Part shown: in pieces, positions 8,452 through 15,832 of the stretch | Layout: each line of letters opens with the position of its first letter | Position numbering within the stretch: position 1 is the first letter of the stretch | Origin: Clostridia bacterium | GTDB taxonomy: Bacteria > Bacillota > Clostridia > UBA1381 | Direction of reading: 5' to 3' | Assembly: GCA_017404065.1 (NCBI GenBank) | Contig: JAFRDB010000143.1 | Location: 1 to 32,672 of the forward strand | Length of the DNA: 32,672 bases | Notes under the pieces: generated by a model | The model's database searches: none | Told to the model about the DNA's origin: nothing | Seen by the model: only the letters and a program-made list of their open reading frames with translations | Program-made: the position numbers and the translations under genes

Positions 8452-8535
8452 TTATGCCTTCTTCCCAACGGCATGACAAACTGCCGTAATAACTGCTATT
8501 ACAGCAGCGGGTAAAAGCTTGAGCATGACTTTCAT
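8452..8535 (-). CDS. Tiny hydrophobic peptide (27 aa)
   Basis: The ATG at 8535 follows AAGGAGG at good spacing. The peptide starts MKVMLKLLPAAVIAVITAVC and ends CHAVGKKA, a short basic head, a hydrophobic helix long enough to cross or insert into a membrane, and a basic tail. Its stop codon abuts the terminator. A decayed homologue at 6979-7017 keeps the LCHAVVKR ending, which supports real coding. Size and shape fit small membrane peptides such as type I toxins, or an unmodified two-peptide bacteriocin. I cannot decide between them. It is too short for usual gene finders and is convergent with the HipA unit. Confidence 0.6.
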   Translation of the reverse strand: MKVMLKLLPAAVIAVITAVCHAVGKKA

Positions 8536-8548
8536 TGCGCCGACCTCC

Positions 8549-8614
8549 TTACCACAAAAGTTTAAACAGCTTAACAAATACTATTTTTCCGCCTTTCAGA
8601 ATGTTTCGTATCAT
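8549..8614 (-). CDS. Tiny cationic peptide (21 aa)
   Basis: The ATG at 8614 is preceded by AGGAGG. The product begins MIRNILKGGKIVFVKLFKLL and ends in Trp. It is strongly cationic and amphipathic, like antimicrobial or membrane-active peptides. Its stop codon (TGG TAA) runs into the ribosome site of the 27-aa peptide gene, so the two genes form a tight mini-operon. No signal peptide, protease or immunity gene is evident nearby. A toxin, bacteriocin or leader peptide role is possible. The two ideal ribosome sites are the main evidence for coding. Confidence 0.55.
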   Translation of the reverse strand: MIRNILKGGKIVFVKLFKLLW

Positions 8615-8761
8615 AAGACACACCTCCTATCACTTTTATTCGCGTATATAATACATAAATATATTTTTTAAGTTTGCATATAACAGGTATAGCCGAAAAG
8701 TGGGATATTTCCGTTATATAATATATAGTTGAAAATATATAACTGAAAGGAGGCAGAAATT

Positions 8762-9046
8762 ATGCCGGTTGATGAATTAACGAGAATAGACAGCCTGATA
8801 GCAGAGCTTAATACCAAGAAAGATGTAGCTGAACGGCTGCTGGAAGAAGTGGATGCTATTAAAGCTGTTATTCGTGACAAACTGATCGAGCGGGGGCTTA
8901 GTAATCTTACAACCAAGAATCACACGATCAGCTACAGCGAATGTCAGCGTACATCAGTTGACAAGAAAAGGCTGCAGTCCGAGTTTCCGGAGCTTTTCGG
9001 ACAGCTTGCAAAGGTGAGTCGATATAGGGTACTCAGGATATCCTGA
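8762..9046 (+). CDS. Small coiled-coil phage-like accessory protein
   Basis: A 94-aa protein with GAAAGGAGG well placed before the ATG. Residues 5-50 form a charged helix with heptad character (SLIAELNTKKDVAERLLEEV). The second half (about 52-94) has the pattern SYSECQRTSVDKKRLQSEFP then a beta-like KVSRYRVLRIS. That layout is common in small phage proteins near recombination genes, including Gp157-like proteins, but I cannot name the exact family. It lies just upstream of a structured intergenic element and a serine recombinase. Its function is probably DNA-metabolic, by analogy only. Confidence 0.7.
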   Translation: MPVDELTRIDSLIAELNTKKDVAERLLEEVDAIKAVIRDKLIERGLSNLTTKNHTISYSECQRTSVDKKRLQSEFPELFGQLAKVSRYRVLRIS

Positions 9047-9083
9047 TACTATACCATTCACAATCATACCCGGCGGTGCGAGG

Positions 9084-9161
9084 AAAAACCGTGCCATTGA
9101 AATCGCTGAAAATTATGGAGCGTGCCAAAGCTTGATTTGCGATTTTAATGGCACGATTTTT
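9084..9161 (+). ncRNA. Long bulged hairpin upstream of serine recombinase
   Basis: AAAAACCGTGCCATT-g-AAATCGC (9084-9106) pairs with GCGATTT-t-AATGGCACGa-TTTTT (9139-9161). This gives about 20 base pairs with one opposed mismatch in the middle and one near the foot. The 32-base apical loop holds a second copy of the GTGCC core (9122-9126). The terminal T-run makes it a possible attenuator or terminator. The dyad could also be a recombination site for the serine recombinase 48 bases downstream. The structure is seen directly; the function is open. Confidence 0.5.
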
Positions 9162-9208
9162 CTGAGTGCCGTTAGGGTATGCCCTATTGAAACGCAAAGG
9201 AGGACCAA

Positions 9209-9775
9209 ATGAAAATAGGTTATGTGCGTGTATCGACCACAGAGCAGAACACCATAAGACAGGAGCTTATAATGAAGGAGTTGGGCGTTGATGAGATATA
9301 TATAGACCGCATGAGCGGCAAGAACGCGAATCGTCCGCAGCTTAAAGCTATGCTTGAATATGTCCGGCGCGGCGATACTGTGATAGTGGCTGAGATTTCA
9401 CGATTTGCGAGGAACACAAAAGACCTGTTAGAGCTTATCGAAGCTTTGAACTGTAAGGGTGTGGAATTTGTGAGCAAGAAAGAAGCCATTGATACCACTA
9501 CACCTACAGGGAAATTTATGCTTACAGTATTCGGCGCAGTTGCGGAGCTTGAGCGCGAATATATTCTGCAAAGGCAGCGTGAAGGCATTGCTGCCGCGAA
9601 AAGCTCCGGGAAATATAAGGGCAGAAAGCCCGGTGTTTATAAAGATTTTGAGGCAGTTATCCGCCGGTGGCGTTCCGGCGAGATAACTGCCGTTTTTGCT
9701 ATGAAAACACTGGGCATGAGTAAAAGCACATTTTATAGACATGTGCGAGCTACAGAGAAAACTACGAAAGGATAA
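9209..9775 (+). CDS. Serine recombinase, resolvase/invertase family
   Basis: A 188-aa small serine recombinase with AAAGGAGGACCAA before the ATG. The catalytic N-terminal domain has YVRVSTTEQN with nucleophile S9, the SRFARN segment, the GKFMLTVFGAVAELERE helix and the long E helix. A C-terminal Hin-type helix-turn-helix follows (about 140-185: AVFAMKTLGMSKSTFYRH). Length is typical of Tn3-type resolvases and Hin/Pin invertases. It could resolve replicative cointegrates or invert a segment; I found no clear pair of inverted res/dif sites nearby. A structured dyad sits just upstream. The DUF960 gene follows after 4 bases, so the two are probably co-transcribed. Confidence 0.93.
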   Translation: MKIGYVRVSTTEQNTIRQELIMKELGVDEIYIDRMSGKNANRPQLKAMLEYVRRGDTVIVAEISRFARNTKDLLELIEALNCKGVEFVSKKEAIDTTTPTGKFMLTVFGAVAELEREYILQRQREGIAAAKSSGKYKGRKPGVYKDFEAVIRRWRSGEITAVFAMKTLGMSKSTFYRHVRATEKTTKG

Positions 9776-9779
9776 GATT

Positions 9780-10073
9780 ATGTTTAAAAATAAAAGATAC
9801 TGTACATCCGGTATTGCTGATAGAGTACCGTTATGTACACAGGCGATCCTATGGGGCTTAGTGGATAATATGGAGGTTGAAAGCAAGGATTACTTCCAAG
9901 TCTTTAAACTTTCTGTATTTGACGGTCAACAGAGGATCATACATGAGCAGGAAATACCGGAGTATAAGAAAATATATGATATTGCATTATGCGGTGCATC
10001 TCCGGTTGTGGGTAAAATCTATGTTATAGACAGCGAGACATATTCTACGATGCTCTTCGCTGAAGAATATTGA
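9780..10073 (+). CDS. DUF960 family protein
   Basis: A 97-aa protein. I start it at ATG 9780, which has GAAAGGA upstream; the frame is open to 9741 inside the recombinase gene. The pattern MFKNKRYCTSGIADRVPL, then W...D, DYFQVFKL, and QRIIHEQEIPEYKKIY matches the Firmicute DUF960 family as I remember it. The family has no known function and is frequent on mobile elements. It leads the amidoligase and amidotransferase genes on the same strand, with 14 bases to the next start. That suggests it is part of the same pathway, perhaps as a substrate or adaptor. That role is speculative. Confidence 0.75.
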   Translation: MFKNKRYCTSGIADRVPLCTQAILWGLVDNMEVESKDYFQVFKLSVFDGQQRIIHEQEIPEYKKIYDIALCGASPVVGKIYVIDSETYSTMLFAEEY

Positions 10074-10087
10074 GAGGAGGACAACTA

Positions 10088-11203
10088 ATGTCAGGAAATA
10101 ATATTATAACCTGTTATGAGTGCGGCAATCAATTCGCAGCGGATGAGGTCGAGTTTTTCAACGGCTTCCACATGTGCAGAAGCTGTTTAGCAAGGACTAC
10201 CGTTATATGTGAAGAGTGCGGTGAAAGGATATGGGAATCAGACTCCATAGACGGAAGATTTTGTGAACGGTGCTTCGATGAGAACTATGTCCACTGTACC
10301 AATTGCGGCTGTATCATCAGTCAGAATGATGCGTATTACACCGATGATGACGAGGAATACCACGATTGCCCTTATTGCCACAACTGTTATGAGCATCTTG
10401 ATACTTGCATACACGATTACTATTACAAGCCCGAAGCAGTATTCTACGGCAAGGGAAAGAGATATTTTGGTGTTGAGCTTGAGGTGGATGACGGCGGTGA
10501 GGACAGTGAAAATGCAGAAGCTATTCTTGATATAGCAAACTCCACAGGAGAGGACAGAATGTATATCAAGCATGACGGCAGCCTAGATAACGGTTTTGAA
10601 ATGGTAACGCATCCCATGACTCTTGATTATCATATGAATCAAATGCCATGGCAGGACATAATGAGAAAAGCTATACGCAGAAGATATAGCTCACACCAGG
10701 CTGGAACCTGCGGACTTCATGTTCACATCAGCCGTAAGGCTCTGGGCGATACGTATGAGGATCAGGAGACCACAATAGCAAAGATACTGTATTTCTACGA
10801 GAAGTTCTGGGACGAGATATTGAGGTTCTCAAGAAGAACAGAACACCAAGTCGCGCAATGGTGCAAACGTTATGGCGGCGGTATATCAAGCCCGAAGGAA
10901 ACGCTGGAGCACGCTAAGAACACACAGCTGGGACGGTATATGGCTGTCAATCTCGAGAACTACAACACAATAGAGATGAGAATATTCAGAGGGACATTAA
11001 AATACAATACATTCATAGCCACATTGCAGTTTATTGACGAGATCTGCAATGTGGCTCTTTTATTGTCTGATGCTGAGATACAGAAGCTCACATGGCTGGA
11101 TTTCGTTAAGAGAGTGCCAAGTGAAAGAAAAGAACTCATCTCCTATCTCAAGGAAAGGCAGTTATATGTGAATGAGCCGGTAGCGATCACAGAGGAGGTT
11201 TGA
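10088..11203 (+). CDS. Zinc-finger amidoligase-family enzyme
   Basis: A 371-aa protein with GAGGAGG before the ATG at 10088. The N-terminal 105 residues carry serial CxxC pairs (C9/C12, C30/C33, C41/C44, C59/C62, C70/C73, C94/C97) and read as LIM-like zinc ribbons. From about 125 it matches the Amidoligase_2 family of glutamine-synthetase-fold ligases: YFGVELEVD (126-134), DGSLDNGFEMVTHP (163-176) and GTCGLHVHIS (206-215), followed by a helical C-terminal region. Family members are predicted to form amide or peptide bonds using ATP. The next gene is a class II amidotransferase, which would supply ammonia. The zinc region may bind a protein or nucleic-acid substrate. Family assignment is good; the substrate is unknown. 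Confidence 0.85.
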   Translation: MSGNNIITCYECGNQFAADEVEFFNGFHMCRSCLARTTVICEECGERIWESDSIDGRFCERCFDENYVHCTNCGCIISQNDAYYTDDDEEYHDCPYCHNCYEHLDTCIHDYYYKPEAVFYGKGKRYFGVELEVDDGGEDSENAEAILDIANSTGEDRMYIKHDGSLDNGFEMVTHPMTLDYHMNQMPWQDIMRKAIRRRYSSHQAGTCGLHVHISRKALGDTYEDQETTIAKILYFYEKFWDEILRFSRRTEHQVAQWCKRYGGGISSPKETLEHAKNTQLGRYMAVNLENYNTIEMRIFRGTLKYNTFIATLQFIDEICNVALLLSDAEIQKLTWLDFVKRVPSERKELISYLKERQLYVNEPVAITEEV

Positions 11204-11207
11204 TAAG

Positions 11208-12143
11208 ATGTGTGGAATATACGGAATATTAAACTATAAGAACGGCTTGAAGGATATAGATAAGCTGACAAAGCTGCTCGCCGAAGAGAGTGCTGACCGT
11301 GGAGTTGATGCGACCGGTATTGCATATGTGGTCCACAGAGATATCCGGATCAATAAGAAGGCGGTCAGTGCATATAAGTTTAAGACTAATGTACCAAAAA
11401 ACGCGAAAGCGGTTATCGGTCATACAAGACATACAACTCAGGGTGACTGCAAATTTAACGCGAACAACCATCCCTGGAAGACGAATGTAAGCAACTGCAG
11501 CTTCGCATTAGCTCATAACGGGGTATTAATGAACGACAGAGAGCTGCAGAAAAAGTACAGATTCACAAGCAAGATCGAAACGGACTCATACATAGCGGTA
11601 CAGTTGATCAAGTTTAAGAACCGGTTGAATATGGACAGTATAAGATTCATGGCAGAAGCAATATCGGGCAGCTTCAGCTTTAATATACTTGACAGCCATA
11701 ACAACATCTATCTTGTAAAGGGCGATAGTCCTATATGTCTGCTGCACTTCAAGGAGAAAGGAGTATATGTATTTGCCAGTACAGCGATGATATTATGGCG
11801 GGCTTTGATCGAATCGGAGCTGTTTGAGGAGCTTCAGAACGGCAGATATGAGCAGCTACATCTGAATGAAGGCGAGATACTTAAGATATGCTCAGACGGC
11901 AGCAAAGAATTTGATAAATTCAAGTACAGAGAATATTATGGTTACCATTGGTATGATTATAACGGCATCGAAAAGAAAGGTCATATATCGGAAAGCACCT
12001 ATCTCAATGATCTTATCGCCGTAGCATCATCAATGGGAGTAGACCCGGATCTAATTGATGAGCTTCATATGAGCGGCTACAGCTATGATGAGATAGAGGA
12101 GCTGCTGTATTATCCGGAGATGCTGTACGGCGAGGAGGTGTGA
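11208..12143 (+). CDS. Class II (Ntn) glutamine amidotransferase
   Basis: A 311-aa protein starting MCGIYGIL, so C2 is exposed as the N-terminal nucleophile. Other class II motifs are all present: RGVDATG (31-37), GHTRHTTQG (71-79, R74), AHNGVLMN (102-109) and KIETDS. The domain hydrolyses glutamine to glutamate and ammonia. The C-terminal 80 residues are acidic and tyrosine-rich and do not look like the synthase domains of GlmS, PurF or AsnB. The ammonia acceptor is therefore probably the amidoligase encoded 4 bases upstream, with shared strand and a strong ribosome site at the junction. Linked amidoligase and amidotransferase genes are known from comparative genomics. The product here is undetermined. 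Confidence 0.9.
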   Translation: MCGIYGILNYKNGLKDIDKLTKLLAEESADRGVDATGIAYVVHRDIRINKKAVSAYKFKTNVPKNAKAVIGHTRHTTQGDCKFNANNHPWKTNVSNCSFALAHNGVLMNDRELQKKYRFTSKIETDSYIAVQLIKFKNRLNMDSIRFMAEAISGSFSFNILDSHNNIYLVKGDSPICLLHFKEKGVYVFASTAMILWRALIESELFEELQNGRYEQLHLNEGEILKICSDGSKEFDKFKYREYYGYHWYDYNGIEKKGHISESTYLNDLIAVASSMGVDPDLIDELHMSGYSYDEIEELLYYPEMLYGEEV

Positions 12144-12160
12144 TTGCAAATGTAGGTGTA

Positions 12161-12247
12161 ATGCCAATTAAGAAGTTTCTTATAGCCATTGCTGCTAGCG
12201 TAGCCCTATTGTTGCGATATCCTACTGAAAATCAAAAAAAGATATAA
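12161..12247 (+). CDS. Possible tiny membrane peptide (28 aa)
   Basis: An ATG at 12161 opens a 28-codon frame beginning MPIKKFLIAIAASVALLLRY, a basic head plus hydrophobic helix like the peptide at 8452-8535. The only good ribosome site (AGGAGG at 12133-12138) is 22 bases away, too far for normal initiation. A GTG in the same frame at 12140 is too close to it. The coding potential is therefore weak. Confidence 0.25.
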   Translation: MPIKKFLIAIAASVALLLRYPTENQKKI

Positions 12248-12253
12248 AATAAC

Positions 12254-12281
12254 AAGCTGCCGGGACCGATTCCGGCAGCTT
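12254..12281. terminator. Hairpin after amidotransferase gene
   Basis: AAGCTGCCGG (12254-12263) and CCGGCAGCTT (12272-12281) form a perfect 10-bp stem. No T-run follows on the plus strand. On the minus strand it is followed by TTGTTATTTTAT, so it may terminate the GTPase operon better than the amidotransferase unit. Confidence 0.6.
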
Positions 12282-12322
12282 AAACTGGACAACTGATTTT
12301 GGTGGAGAAGCAAGGAAGCTGT

Positions 12323-12556
12323 TTATAACTCAGGTATTTTGCACTGGTAGTTGTTGCATGTCATTTGCGCCGCAGTCAGAATATTTTTTTGTAAACACAT
12401 ATTTTTCTTGCCATGTTTGTATTCCCAAATATACGATTTGGGTGTTTTCGGCTCTATGCATAAGCATGCCGGATCCCACCAGTATGAGCAAAAGGCGCAA
12501 AACTTTATTTTTGTAATGTTGATGTTGGGCATGTTAGTTTTTTTATTGATCCTCAA
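12323..12556 (-). CDS. Small Cys-rich, probably zinc-binding protein
   Basis: A frame of up to 77 aa directly downstream of a GTPase gene on the same strand. The start is uncertain: TTG at 12556 lies five bases after the GTPase stop, and ATG at 12532 lacks a close ribosome site. The core has FCAFCSYWWDPACLCIEPK (CxxC and CxC pairs), then GKKNMCL and a final TCNNYQCKIPEL. That layout suggests a compact metal-binding fold. I do not recognise a named family. Position ties it to the GTPase operon. Confidence 0.6.
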   Translation of the reverse strand: MRINKKTNMPNINITKIKFCAFCSYWWDPACLCIEPKTPKSYIWEYKHGKKNMCLQKNILTAAQMTCNNYQCKIPEL

Positions 12557-12561
12557 AAACC

Positions 12562-13728
12562 TCAGTGGGCTTTATCGTACCACATTCTGGCATCTTCGTT
12601 TATCTTCTTAAATTTACTTTCCAGCTCCTTTTGCAGTTTGTCTTCTGAAAGCTTTTTTCGGATATTTACAACTATGTCAGAAAAAATTTTTTCTGTTATC
12701 TTCTTGTTTTTAAATGTAAACGCCATTATTCTCCAAAAGCCTGTTAGCTGTTTCTCTAATGCCTCTCGAGCGCCAAGCTTTTCCATATTCAGCTGCGTAT
12801 TGACTATGTTTTTAATATCGGCAATTATTTTATCAATCATTGTATCGATAATTGTTGAGCTAAACAGTTGGTAGTAAGAGCATATAAGATCCCGATAATC
12901 CGAAAGCTTAGTGTATATGTGATTTACTTCCTGATTAAAGCTACGCTTCATAGCATCCGTAGGAATCTTCTTTACCACAGCCACCGCCGCATCTTGATTT
13001 GCCTTTGCACTGTGACCTTTTGTTGAATTATACTCACTTTCCATGCTGGTTCTAATGTTTTTAAGGAATTCGTCAACAGCCGAAAAGTAATGCTTCACAC
13101 ATATTTTAGACATTACATAGCTGGCATCATCCCATACTTGATTGAACAAACTATTTATGATTTTATCTTTGCCGAAAGCCTTAATAATTGAAGGATCCTT
13201 GAAGGTACCATTACTGTCAACACTGCACACCTCAAATATTCGATGAGGCATGTCCTTGAATTGTGAGTCTATTCGTTTACGCATTTCTTTTATGGTTGCT
13301 TCGGTTTCATTCTTTATTCTAGCATCAGCGCTTTTAAGCCCATCACAGTTTGTAATAATAAAATTGACAGGCTGGTTGATACTTCGGAATACTTTTTTAA
13401 TCAAATTGACCTCAAAATCAAGAAATCGAGGCGGCTTTAAACAATAGAAAATTGAATGAAATCTTTCATCAAAGCTCGTATCAACATTATGCCGCTCCAA
13501 ATACTCTTTTATGTATTTAGCCTGCTCTTCAGCGTCCTTAGCTTCAAGTCCTTTTGTATCAGTTACCTGAACATCAATGCCATTGACTTTTGCATTATAC
13601 GCAGCCAATGATTGAGTTACTGGTTTTCCTACCCCGGTTTCTGCTACATTATGACCAAGAAGATAATTTATGAAAGATGATTTACCATGACCGGTTACAC
13701 CCATAATAAATATTTTAACCGTTTTCAT
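12562..13728 (-). CDS. Soluble TRAFAC-type GTPase
   Basis: A 388-aa GTPase beginning at ATG 13728, with GGAGGAG overlapping the end of the previous gene. Motifs are P-loop GVTGHGKSS (10-18), switch-I threonine region near 31-40, G3 DTKG (57-60) and G4 TNCD (126-129). The second half is a long helical region (about 200-388) with no membrane helix, resembling the helical bundles of dynamin-like, GIMAP or IRG GTPases. The G3 Lys (DTKG rather than DTPG) resembles other members of this cluster. It lies between a DUF697-type GTPase and a Cys-rich protein in a leftward operon. Such paired GTPases may assemble together at membranes. The family is secure at GTPase level; the function is unknown. Confidence 0.85.
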   Translation of the reverse strand: MKTVKIFIMGVTGHGKSSFINYLLGHNVAETGVGKPVTQSLAAYNAKVNGIDVQVTDTKGLEAKDAEEQAKYIKEYLERHNVDTSFDERFHSIFYCLKPPRFLDFEVNLIKKVFRSINQPVNFIITNCDGLKSADARIKNETEATIKEMRKRIDSQFKDMPHRIFEVCSVDSNGTFKDPSIIKAFGKDKIINSLFNQVWDDASYVMSKICVKHYFSAVDEFLKNIRTSMESEYNSTKGHSAKANQDAAVAVVKKIPTDAMKRSFNQEVNHIYTKLSDYRDLICSYYQLFSSTIIDTMIDKIIADIKNIVNTQLNMEKLGAREALEKQLTGFWRIMAFTFKNKKITEKIFSDIVVNIRKKLSEDKLQKELESKFKKINEDARMWYDKAH

Positions 13729-13735
13729 TGTGTTA

Positions 13736-14896
13736 TCAGTTCTCCTCCGTCATCCTTTGATAATCTTCGATTCTGGATTCTATACCCTTCAAAAAATCTT
13801 CATTACTCAGCCATTTAATAATATCTCCACCAGACGCCTGCTGACCAGTCAAAAGCTTCTTGTATAAGCTGTAATAATACTCTGATACTGCTCTGCCTAA
13901 ACTATAGGTTATTGATGCTGCAACTACTGCATTTGCAGCAGAGCCTACCAAAGTTCCTATTCCTGGTATAAGCTTTGTAAGTTCGGCAATCGCTCTTTCG
14001 CCTAAATTTTTTGCAAGAAGTTTGCCTATTTGGCTAATAATTGCTTCTCCGCCATTAGCTGCAACACTTTCCATCAGATTAAAACCGTAAATCAATCCGA
14101 TTTTAGTGATCATTCTGATTTGTATACCCACAATGATTATAGAATCTGCAATAGGTATGGGCGTAGCTCCCGCAACCGCAGCTTGAAAAGCGGATGTCTT
14201 TGCAAATTTGTTAGCTTTCTCTCTCTTCAGGCTAAGCTCATAGCTCTGTGCAGCAACGAAAATATCAGCCAGCTCCTCATCATCTATCCGCTCTGATGAA
14301 CACCTTATCATATCACTCATATCAAAGTGCTGTCGATTCAGCGCTTGATCATCACAAACTCTGAAGCATTTGAGTTGCGGAAAATGATCGCCGATAATTT
14401 TAAGATACTCATCCGAAGTATTAGGATGTGACGGGCTATCCATATCGGCTTTCGTGAACACAACAAAAACATTTTTACTTATCTCTTTTCTTTTCATAAG
14501 CAGATCAAGAATGCATATATCCATGTTTTGAATACGTCTTGCATCTATTGATATACAATACCATATCACTTGGATACTTTCTCCTGATTTTTTTACACCA
14601 TCGAGATATTCGCTTATTTTGTTTAACTGAATATTCTCATCTTCGCCCAACTCCCAACCTTCCGCATCGATAAGGTTGAAGTTAAGGCCAAGCTTATTAC
14701 CGTCATATCTTGTAAATCCTTTTGTTTGTGCTTCCCCAACGCCGACATGTGCTATCTCTTTTCCAAAAACGGTATTTACCAATGTGCTTTTTCCGCTTCC
14801 TGAAGCGCCGATAACCATAACTGTGGGTAGAACTCTGGACTTAAACTCTTTGCGCGCTTCATTAACGATTTCTTCTATCCTCTTTGTATTAATCAT
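13736..14896 (-). CDS. GTPase with DUF697/YcjF-like membrane-associated C-terminus
   Basis: A 386-aa protein. I use ATG 14896 (GAGAGGAC upstream) rather than ATG 14926, which lies inside the preceding small gene. The G domain has GASGSGKS (30-37), DAEGW (77-81) and TKAD (148-151). Residues about 235-335 match the DUF697/YcjF-type region: AFQAAVAGATPIPIADSIII, then glycine/alanine-rich hydrophobic helices ending near LIPGIGTLVGSAANAVVAAS. Proteins of this kind are thought to attach to membranes. The stop is 8 bases from the next GTPase start. A G-domain relative lies upstream as a broken copy, so the cluster has undergone duplication. Substrate and role are unknown. Confidence 0.87.
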   Translation of the reverse strand: MINTKRIEEIVNEARKEFKSRVLPTVMVIGASGSGKSTLVNTVFGKEIAHVGVGEAQTKGFTRYDGNKLGLNFNLIDAEGWELGEDENIQLNKISEYLDGVKKSGESIQVIWYCISIDARRIQNMDICILDLLMKRKEISKNVFVVFTKADMDSPSHPNTSDEYLKIIGDHFPQLKCFRVCDDQALNRQHFDMSDMIRCSSERIDDEELADIFVAAQSYELSLKREKANKFAKTSAFQAAVAGATPIPIADSIIIVGIQIRMITKIGLIYGFNLMESVAANGGEAIISQIGKLLAKNLGERAIAELTKLIPGIGTLVGSAANAVVAASITYSLGRAVSEYYYSLYKKLLTGQQASGGDIIKWLSNEDFLKGIESRIEDYQRMTEEN

Positions 14897-14915
14897 CTTT
14901 TTGTCCTCTCTTTCT

Positions 14916-15038
14916 TTATTTGTCATCCTTCAGTTTGTCAATTGTTTTTTTTGTTATATGTAATACATATACAATGTATCCTCCAAATCCCAGTGCACCT
15001 ATACTTAATATGGCACCAATTATTTTTAATAATTTCAT
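14916..15038 (-). CDS. Small single-pass membrane protein (40 aa)
   Basis: The ATG at 15038 has AAGGAGG at good spacing. The product starts MKLLKIIGAILSIGALGFGG, continues into YIVYVLHI, and ends with a basic tail TKKTIDKLKDDK. That is one transmembrane helix with a short cytoplasmic or external tail. It is the first gene of the GTPase operon, and its 3' end overlaps the first possible GTPase start. It could anchor the GTPases at the membrane or act as the effector. It is too short for ordinary gene calling. Confidence 0.7.
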   Translation of the reverse strand: MKLLKIIGAILSIGALGFGGYIVYVLHITKKTIDKLKDDK

Positions 15039-15143
15039 ATTATAGTTCACCTCCTTGTCAGATGTATTGATGTGTTAAAAAATATATCTAATTAATATAA
15101 TATTGCTGATGAGCGTTGCTTTTTTTTTGGGGAATGATTAAAA

Positions 15144-15755
15144 TTATACCTGCTTTTTTGACCATTCAATCAGTTTAGCCATATCAAAAAACTTTTCATT
15201 CAACTCTTTTTTATTGCACACACTGAAACAATTAACATCCGGAAAATAGCAATTGATTTCTTCCTTATACTTATCCGCTATTGTTGATGTACCAATCTCA
15301 TTACAATCAGCTTTCGTGAAAACAATACAGATATTTTGACATATATCTGTTCGTTTTATAAGCTTCTCAAGTGTTTTAATATCTATATCCTGAATACGCT
15401 TTGATTCCAAGGATATGCAATACCATATTATATTAACGCTTTTGCCGAATATTTTTTTCTTTTTTTAGTAATTATCTATTATTTTAAGACAGTCATTCTC
15501 GTCTTCGCCGAGTATCCAGCCTTTTGTGTCAATCAAAGCAATCCTGGTGTTTGATAGTTTTGCGGAGTATGGAGTAGATTTCCTGGTAATACTTTTTCCT
15601 ATACCTATTTTTGCTTTTTTCTTTTGCAAAATAACATTTATTAATGTGCTTTTGCCACAACCAGATGCTCCGAGAATAAATATTTGCGGTCTTTCTTTTT
15701 TATTGATTATTGCTTGTTTTTTGGTCGTTTGTGAGTGCTTTTTTAGGCTAAACAT
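15144..15755 (-). pseudogene. GTPase G-domain gene interrupted by one in-frame stop
   Basis: Read from ATG 15755, the first part has ILGASGCGKST (P-loop) and IDTKGWILGEDEN (G3). It then meets TAA at 15465-15467. Continuing in the same frame past the stop gives IIWYCISLESKRIQDID and VFTKADCNEIG (G4), aligning with IWYCISIDARRIQNMD and VFTKADMDS in the intact GTPase at 13736. A single nonsense codon in an A-rich spot therefore splits a G domain of about 203 codons. The DUF697 membrane region is absent; the frame ends at EWSKKQV. It is a truncated, broken paralogue. A functional two-piece or readthrough protein cannot be excluded. Confidence 0.75.
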
Positions 15756-15832
15756 ATTTTATATTCCTCTTCATCATATAATGCTTATGTATACAGAAAA
15801 TTATCCTATTAGTCAAGGCTTTGAACGATCTT

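Noticed and set aside
9209..9775. Invertible segment controlled by the serine recombinase
   Set aside because: I looked for a matching pair of inverted sites around 9.0-12.3 kb and saw none.
9220..9886. Minus-strand frames opposite the serine recombinase
   Set aside because: They are shadow frames; the plus-strand recombinase has all motifs and a strong ribosome site.
12140..12247. GTG start at 12140 extending the 28-aa peptide
   Set aside because: The ribosome site would be only one base from the GTG, so initiation there is unlikely. The shorter frame is listed at low confidence.
12351..12611. 86-codon plus-strand frame rich in hydrophobic residues
   Set aside because: It is antisense to the Cys-rich protein and the GTPase end, and it has no ribosome site.
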